A stretch of 64,000 bases of DNA from positions 22,192,637 through 22,256,636 of the forward strand of contig OZ020515.1 in assembly GCA_963971425.1 (NCBI GenBank). Direction: 5' to 3'. The position numbers were made by a program, and so were the translations under genes. Origin of the DNA: Bryoerythrophyllum caledonicum. Lineage: Eukaryota > Streptophyta > Bryopsida > Pottiales > Pottiaceae. Within the stretch, counting starts at the first letter, position 1; every line of letters begins with the position of its first letter. Below, one piece after another: positions 58,115 through 64,000 of the stretch. The notes beneath the pieces were generated by a model, which searched no databases, was not told the origin of the DNA, and saw nothing but the letters and a program-made list of their open reading frames with translations.

Positions 58115-58568
58115 CTATTCTAATTTTAGTGTTTTACAGATGCCCTCTATCCGTCCTATATGGTGTCTCCCAAATGTTAGATAATGGACTATAGCCTTTC
58201 TAGGATTCTTGAATGGATCTAGATCTGCAACAACAACATATTTAGGCCACAAATAATGCCTTGTTCTAGGATTAAATGAGGCCTTTTTAAAGATGTGGAG
58301 AAACCTAACATAGCTAGGCCTTCGAGTCTGTTTGCTGGCACAGCAAAAAAGAATATCTGATAAGATGTCTGGGGGCAATAACACTTGGGCTGCCTCCATG
58401 AGCCTATCTGGACGCATAGGAGACCAGATCCCGACATTGAAATACCGCAGTAGTATTCGAATAACATCTGCCGTGTCATCAAAGGAAGGCAGCTGCGCGG
58501 ATCGGGACTTGGCCGAGTCAAGGACCTCGTCCGAGCAGAGAGGACCGCGGAGAGATATGATTATGACC
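58115..58568 (-). CDS. degenerate FCP1/NIF (HAD) domain exon
   Basis: A TTTTTCGCAG acceptor precedes VIIISLRGPLCSDEV. The exon runs to a stop at 58115. LLRYFNVGIWSPMRPDRL and LLPPDILSDILFC resemble the FCP1-homology (NIF) fold of HAD phosphatases, and VVADLDPFKNP sits where VDDSPYKNP is usual. The aspartate-rich motif is altered, so activity is doubtful. The 5' exon with motif I was not found. Its neighbour at 61054-61727 has the same domain, suggesting a local family. Confidence 0.55.
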
Positions 58569-60335
58569 TGCGAAAAAGATGGCACGACCATAGAATTAGA
58601 AATTGAACATTGAAAAGAAGAGAAAATATGGTAGAAAGAATTCAAGTGACATCCTCAACTGGAGATCTCCGGGTGCCCCTCCCAGACCAACGTTCCGTAG
58701 TCGAAATGGTCAGGAGAATACTCAATAGTGTTCACAGATATTGAAGGGTGAAGTTTGGGGGCGAGACACTGTAGTCAGATTAATAGGCAGAATTTTCCGT
58801 TTGGTAGAAATTTGGGTTAAAATGCGTGTATTTACCAATAGGATCAGTTTTGTGATGTAAATAGATTCTGTTAGTAATATCTTTCCCGATTGGGGCGTTA
58901 GTAAGAGCAGATCCCGGTAGGTGAGTGAAAGAACATGGTTGAAAAGCCACATCTGATGGGAGAGGTACAAGGGTTAGGAAGGAACTGATTGATTTTTAGT
59001 TTTTGTGCCTGCAGTGCCAAAGCTCCTTCCTGGTGATAGGAAGTTTTGTTGAGTTGGTGCTCTGGAGATCAATTTGGTGTTGTGTCCTCGTTTGGAAAAC
59101 TTGTTGAAACTCGTGTGAACTAATTGGAGAATACCTACAAATATTAATATGATAAGTATATTTTGGAAATTGTGAACTTTGTGTGACTGTGTTTGTAATT
59201 GGTGTTTGCCAATTGTATGTGTACCAATTGGAGAATCAGTGATGCTAAATTGAGTGAATGTTGCAGTAAATGGGATATGATGTGAGTAGAACAATATATG
59301 TTACCAAATTTGTGGAGTTGAAAACAGTGAAAAGTACTTGAAAGATTGACTAATTTTCTTTATTGGAGAATCAGAAGTTGTGTACTTGTGTGCATGTTGT
59401 GGAGGTTGAGTAACCATTGATGTAATTGATGTGACCTGTGGTGAAAGTTGTGTATTACCACTGAGGTGGTAAGGTGACTAATTGGGGACTGTGACCATTG
59501 TGATTAAAGTGCAAATTGGAGGAACTGTGGTGATTGTGTGTGTGGATATTACCCATGGGAAATTGTGATCCATCAGGGAGAGACTGACTTGGGAAAAGAG
59601 CATAATCAGACTTGACAATTCTGATTGTGGGTAGAACCCCTTTTATACTCTGTGATGGAGAATTTACCAATTGGTGATTGAGTTAACGTATGAACGCATG
59701 GAGATAATCCCCATTGGTGAGAGTAATTGAGCTTTGAGTTCTGAACCGATTGGAGTGGAAATACCTATGGGAGAGTAATCAAACCTGCGTTTGATTAAAA
59801 GAATAGAAAATAAGAAAAATAATAAAAATGAATAAAATAGATAAATAAAATATAAAAGGAGTAAAGATCAAAGAATGAAAATAGATTGAAATAGAAAAGA
59901 ATAATGGAAATAAGAATTTAAACTCATGATGTTTGATTACCAATTGTAATGTGAGACGATTGTATTAATGGAAAAGATTTGGAACCAATTGGAATGAAAG
60001 AACCACCATGGGTGCATGCCATGATCTAGATGCCAATTGGTGATGTATGCTGTCTGTGAGTTAAGATCCATGGGAATCTATATTATCCATTGGAAGGAGA
60101 AGTGATTCAGAAAATAAACCGATTGGAGCGTGATCAGACCTGTGTCTGTTAATAGAAAATTATAAATAAATAAATAAAAATTAATGTGATCATGGAATAG
60201 AAGATGTGATTGAAATCAATTGGAGAATATTGATAAATTACAAACCAATTGGATCAGCTGAGAAAGGAGTGTCATTGTAGAATGAATTAGTAAATACCAA
60301 TGAGGAAGTAATGCCAAGAGATTTAGTTAGAGATT
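58569..60335. other. intron or intergenic DNA with CCAATTGG motif series
   Basis: No exon recognised. Between 59121 and 60250 more than a dozen CCAATTGG-like sites (several exact, others TAATTGG, CCGATTGG, CCATTGG) recur every 30-150 bp, often followed by AGAA or TGA. Two longer diverged copies lie near 59740-59800 and 60105-60160. Confidence 0.5.
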
Positions 60336-60698
60336 ATGCCACGTGTGAGATTAACCAATAGGGAGTTGATTGATAAATTGCAGAATTTGTTAAGCCAGAA
60401 GTATGGGAGAGCACACTATTTGGGAAGACAAATCCATACGGTGGATTTAGAGACAAAGCGGAAGATTTGTGAAGAAATCTACATATTGTTGAGGACCAAC
60501 AAAAATACACCAATCGGTGTTGTGTTAAGAGAAGAAGACTATCAATGGCTGATTAAGTTTGAGCCCGAGTAAACTTGGACTGGAATTATTCGGGAACCCT
60601 GCAGTGTTGAGGCTGCTATGTATTGGCAGCTTGGTGAATATCATGAGAATGAAGAACTCAATTTGGAGCTTGAGGAGCTATCAATAGTTGAAGACTAA
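60336..60698 (+). pseudogene. small unknown ORF with one internal stop
   Basis: MPRVRLTNRELIDKLQNLLS opens a 78-codon frame ending at TAA 60570-60572. The same frame then stays open for 41 codons (TWTGIIREPCSVEAAMYWQL) to TAA 60696-60698, ending in an acidic ELNLELEELSIVED tail. The codon pattern looks protein-coding throughout. I do not recognise the family; the small charged product and repeat-rich setting suggest a transposon-borne gene. Confidence 0.45.
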
Positions 60699-61053
60699 TT
60701 GCTTGTAGGTAAGTTAATTGTAGTTTTTATATGTACTATGATATTGTGAATAAGGCCATTAATCAATGGGGAAAATAAAACTGGAATTAAAAGACTAAAT
60801 TGTGACATCCTAAAGTATTTAAGAATTTCCTACTTCCTCGAGAACGAATCCATACGGTCGGTTGTAGAAAGCCAATCGTAAAAATACTTATTCTACAGAC
60901 ACCAACAATAACAAATCAAAAGAAGGACCTCAACAAATAACGTTACTGACAACAACATTTGTCATCAAAATTGAAAGGTCGAAATCCCACAGACATTCTT
61001 GACGTAACATTTACAAAGCATAGAGTTTATACTATCCAGTATATTTCATTGTT
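60699..61053. other. intergenic, no gene seen
   Basis: It contains the presumed 3' flank of the - strand gene ending at 61054. No feature recognised. Confidence 0.4.
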
Positions 61054-61727
61054 CTAAGGCGCCAAAATTATGCCCTTCACCACGGAGCAGGCCTCAGGGG
61101 AATTTTTGTCTACTGGATCACTGGCAAACCTCAATGGATTTCGTCTAACAAAGTCGGGAACATCTGCATTTGACGCTAGCAGTCCGGAGAGCCATGGGAG
61201 AAACATGGTGGTCAACCAGATTTCATTCGAAAACCCAGTCCATGATGGCGGATGAACTGCGCTGAAGGGATCGTTAAGGATGTTCTTTAGTGGTGTATCA
61301 TCCACAAGCAAGACATCCTTGGGAGATGTGGGCGACGCCTTGCTGTTATAAAGTGTTAGGTCCTTAAGAAAAATAGGCTTCTTTGGATGGGATGTGAGCA
61401 TATATGATGTTTTTGTGCAATCAGTCTGCGTCAGGACTCTGACACCTTCCGGAATGACAACACCTTTCTTGCGCAATTCCTTGATGATATCCACAATATT
61501 TTTTTCCATCACATTGCTCCAGAATGAGATAGTAGCCTTCTCTCCCACGAAGTTCAGGAGTTCAGTGGAACCAGGCCTTACTTTGATGTCTCTCGGTTGT
61601 CCCTGCTTAAATTCCACCCTGTAGACAAGAACTCCATTTAAGCCAAACACGACATGATAAACCCGTTGTTTTGTTACCTGATCCTCGGTTGGAGGCTCTC
61701 GGATGATCGTAGTAAACTTCTTCGGAC
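61054..61727 (-). CDS. FCP1/NIF-domain protein with altered catalytic motif
   Basis: The exon starts after GGGTTCAG and has HVVFGLNGVLVYRVEF, RPGSTELLNFV, SFWSNVMEKNIVDII, QTDCTKTSYML, FLKDLTLY and VLLVDDTPLKNI. This is the full order of the FCP1-homology domain (Mg-dependent serine/threonine phosphatase fold). The nucleophilic Asp of motif I is Gly, while the DD of the last motif is kept, so this is probably a pseudophosphatase or protein-binding module. A preceding exon at 62007-61896 (AQTAQVAGVAQTSRNTPP) may join it. Whether it belongs to the gene further upstream is unresolved. Confidence 0.7.
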
Positions 61728-62070
61728 CTGAACCCAAAATATGAGTACGTAGGCTGAGATGAGGAACTTGTACAGCTTAGAGAAATTGCAAATATACATA
61801 TAAAAGTGTTCTACACCCACAATCCTGAAATGCTCGATGGAAGAATGAGCACTATATAGATGATGGCACATAAGTATGAATGCACATATTAGGCACCTGG
61901 GACAGTAGGTGGAGTATTCCTAGAAGTCTGAGCTACACCAGCGACTTGAGCAGTCTGTGCGAGGTTTCTGTCACTGACATCCTTCGATTGTGTTGATCCA
62001 GTTACACCTGAATACCAGTAATGAAGTGGTAAAAATACGGTCTACATAGAGTGAACTGTCCTGAGAACAA

Positions 62071-64000
62071 TCAAGAAGGTTTGATGGACAAGTAATTGTC
62101 CACCTTATCTTTCTGGGCCCTTCTCTGAACTATAGGCGGAGGAGGAGGAACTTTCGGCAGAGGATTCTTCGCGATTGCCTTCTTCATCTCTTTCTGAGCC
62201 AGCTGCCCGTGGCTCCGCGGAGGGCTGCGCGGAGGGCTCATAACATGTAATTCACGCAATGTTTGTTGCGCCGATGCCTCATCCATCATGTGATCGGTGT
62301 CACGCAAAGTCACATCCTCGGCACTCTTGGACACAACCTCCACTTCAAGACGCGTCGTCAAAGGGTTGGCCAGCGGAAGATCTCTGAGTGCTCTGTGGGT
62401 GTCGTCGAACTCCAGGCGATCGAACATTGCCGTGTCATCGTCCAGATCTGGCGGAGGAGAACGTTGCCTATTGGAATGCGAATTGGTTTCCATTTGAGAG
62501 GTACGCCGTCTAGCGTCCGGAGTAGAGTCACTTGTCGAACTGGGAGAGTCACTTCTCGAACTAGGCGAGGCACGCCTGATAGGAAGAGGTGGTTCATCAT
62601 CATTTACCTGCAAGGGGTTGATTGGGGTGCCCGCACCAATGATCCGCGCGGCTGTGGCCAAGGACTGGAGTCTAAGGTTGGAAACCGCTGATGAACTCGG
62701 TTCAAACCGCACATCAACATCAAGCATCCTGGCATCAGTTGTCTGTGTCACATTGACGAAGTCAGTGTGGAAAACATTAAGACGGAATACATAAGAAAAC
62801 GGTATCATATACCCGAAGATCTCCGGTTCAAAGTTGTCCTTGTCTACCGGACGAACTAAAATTGAACATGGCAATGATAAAGAAGAGCCCTGAAGAATGG
62901 AGGGCATCCGAATCGAATGAACAGCCGGAGATCTCCAGATAAGGTAGTTTCCGTAGGCGTTATACCTCGCCGGTGTAATTCATCCTCGACATAGCCCGTG
63001 TTTGAACCCCAGCGCATGGGGTCGACCCAGTGATGTCAGTCTCCACTGCCTCCTCGGGAACGGCGTCGGTAACGTCGGCTAAGATATTCAAGTGGAATTT
63101 GAATATTTGTTCTGCGCAGGATTCGGCCTTGACTTTGGCATCTTCGCTATTCACAATCTCGAGGACCCGCGCGTCGTGAGTCTGCAAACAGAAAAAAACT
63201 TGAGTAAGGCGTCATCCAATACATATAACTGTATCTGGACCGGAAATCTTTGACGTTGGATTGCTTGGGAAGGATGTCCTGCTTACCAAGCTGAGGTATG
63301 TTAAATGTGGTCCTCCATGAACATTGACGACCACCATACCCTCTCTGATGTATCCCGTGAACAACGAATCGAGGACAGAGATCCTCAGTTGTGGGACACC
63401 GGTTTGCTTCTAGCGCTCGATGGTATCTTTATGTTGAGCGGCTAAAAAGAAGGTCGGCATTTTCTTGGAATGGCCTTTGAAGAGCCTCTTGAATGACTGA
63501 GCAGGCGTCTCGCTCGAATAGCATTCATATAGGAATACGCAGTATACTGTCTCCTTGATCCCAATTACTGGAATCGGAATCCCATCACGAGGGTGGGGGA
63601 AGTAGTAGACGACATGCGTTGCCCACAATTTTACCTTGCCTCTGGACTCTCTCTGCCGAAGAGTGATGTACCTCTTCAATTCAACAAATCCTGCAACGTT
63701 AGTGATAAGAATCGACGGTGATCTGACCCTTATTCGCCCGTCCTTCGTGTCCACCTCGAGATGGTCAAAAATGGTTCTGAAGTCAAACGCATCTAGGACC
63801 TGTGCACGACATATGTCGTCTTTTACGCGATAGAGGAAAATGAAGTAAAAGTGAAGGTCAATGACGTTACGCCACTGCTGAATGTCCGGCATGATAAGTA
63901 CTTCAGCGATCTCGCCCTCTCTGTCAGGCATAACCCTGCAGGTGTATTTGGAGTCGAACAGGGACGTGTCATCCGTGGGTGTGGCCTTGGCAGCATCTTC
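62071..64000 (-). CDS. unknown multi-exon gene, 5' end outside window
   Basis: Three exons join in phase 0: beyond 64000 to 63287, 63181-62967, 62890 to about 62071, with GT..AG introns of 105 and 76 bp. Exon 1 has WATHVVYYFPHPRDGIPIP and FLYECYSSETPAQSF, then ISVLDSLFTGYI. Exon 2 has RVLEIVNSEDAKVKAE. Exon 3 has a globular start (FEPEIFGYMIPFSYVF), a Ser/Arg/Pro-rich disordered region and KVPPPPPIV near its end. A single in-frame TAG (63410-63412) lies in exon 1. I know no family with this combination. It either ends at 62071 or splices at AAG|GTGGAC toward the FCP1 exon. Confidence 0.6.

Noticed and set aside
62263..62691. 142-codon + strand ORF
   Set aside because: Antisense to the Ser/Arg/Pro-rich exon of the - strand gene, which has consistent splice phases.

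Overview
The window reads as nuclear DNA of a streptophyte (green-plant lineage) with a transposon-rich genome. The evidence is a complete five-exon eIF4A gene of plant type (413 codons), a complete five-exon PGAP3/Per1 gene, introns of about 80-200 bp with GT..AG ends, and abundant LTR retrotransposons and MITE-like elements. Cytosine methyltransferases inside retrotransposons are, to my recollection, described from charophyte algae and dinoflagellates. A charophyte or early-diverging land plant is therefore my best guess, but the sequence alone does not name the species.

Layout. 1-6.6 kb: AT-rich, gene-free DNA with tandem and inverted repeats. 6.6-11.9 kb: decayed Ty1/copia element on the + strand. 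12.4-15.2 kb: eIF4A on the - strand with a GC-rich upstream region. 16.97-17.82 kb: MITE-like element. 18.9-19.8 kb: fragment of an RBR-type ubiquitin ligase gene, - strand. 20.0-21.7 kb: PGAP3, - strand. 22.58-23.26 kb: Tourist-like MITE with a TAA target duplication. 23.3-27.3 kb: no gene seen. 27.3-30.6 kb: gag-like debris and one copy of a 1 kb repeat. 31.2-41.2 kb: Ty3/gypsy element on the - strand. 41.4-45.6 kb: a GGTATCA-rich degenerate array, LTR-like sequence and a second gag-like relic. 49.7-55.0 kb: second decayed Ty1/copia element, - strand, its 5' LTR cut by another LTR-like sequence. 56.0-57.6 kb: a minisatellite and the second copy of the 1 kb repeat, inverted relative to the first. 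58.1-64.0 kb: exons of unfamiliar host-like genes, two with degenerate FCP1/NIF (HAD phosphatase) domains.

The most interesting object is the Ty3/gypsy element. Between protease and reverse transcriptase its pol carries a C5-cytosine DNA methyltransferase, and after the integrase it carries a PHD finger. One mobile element thus pairs a DNA-methylation writer with a histone-reader-type domain. This copy is dead. A 2.0 kb Mutator-like insertion flanked by a 9-bp target duplication splits the methyltransferase. Several positions where a Trp codon is expected now read TGA or TAG, and the second integrase aspartate is Asn. This decay looks like cytosine deamination. The working gene set in view (translation initiation, GPI-anchor remodelling) is unrelated to the mobile elements around it.
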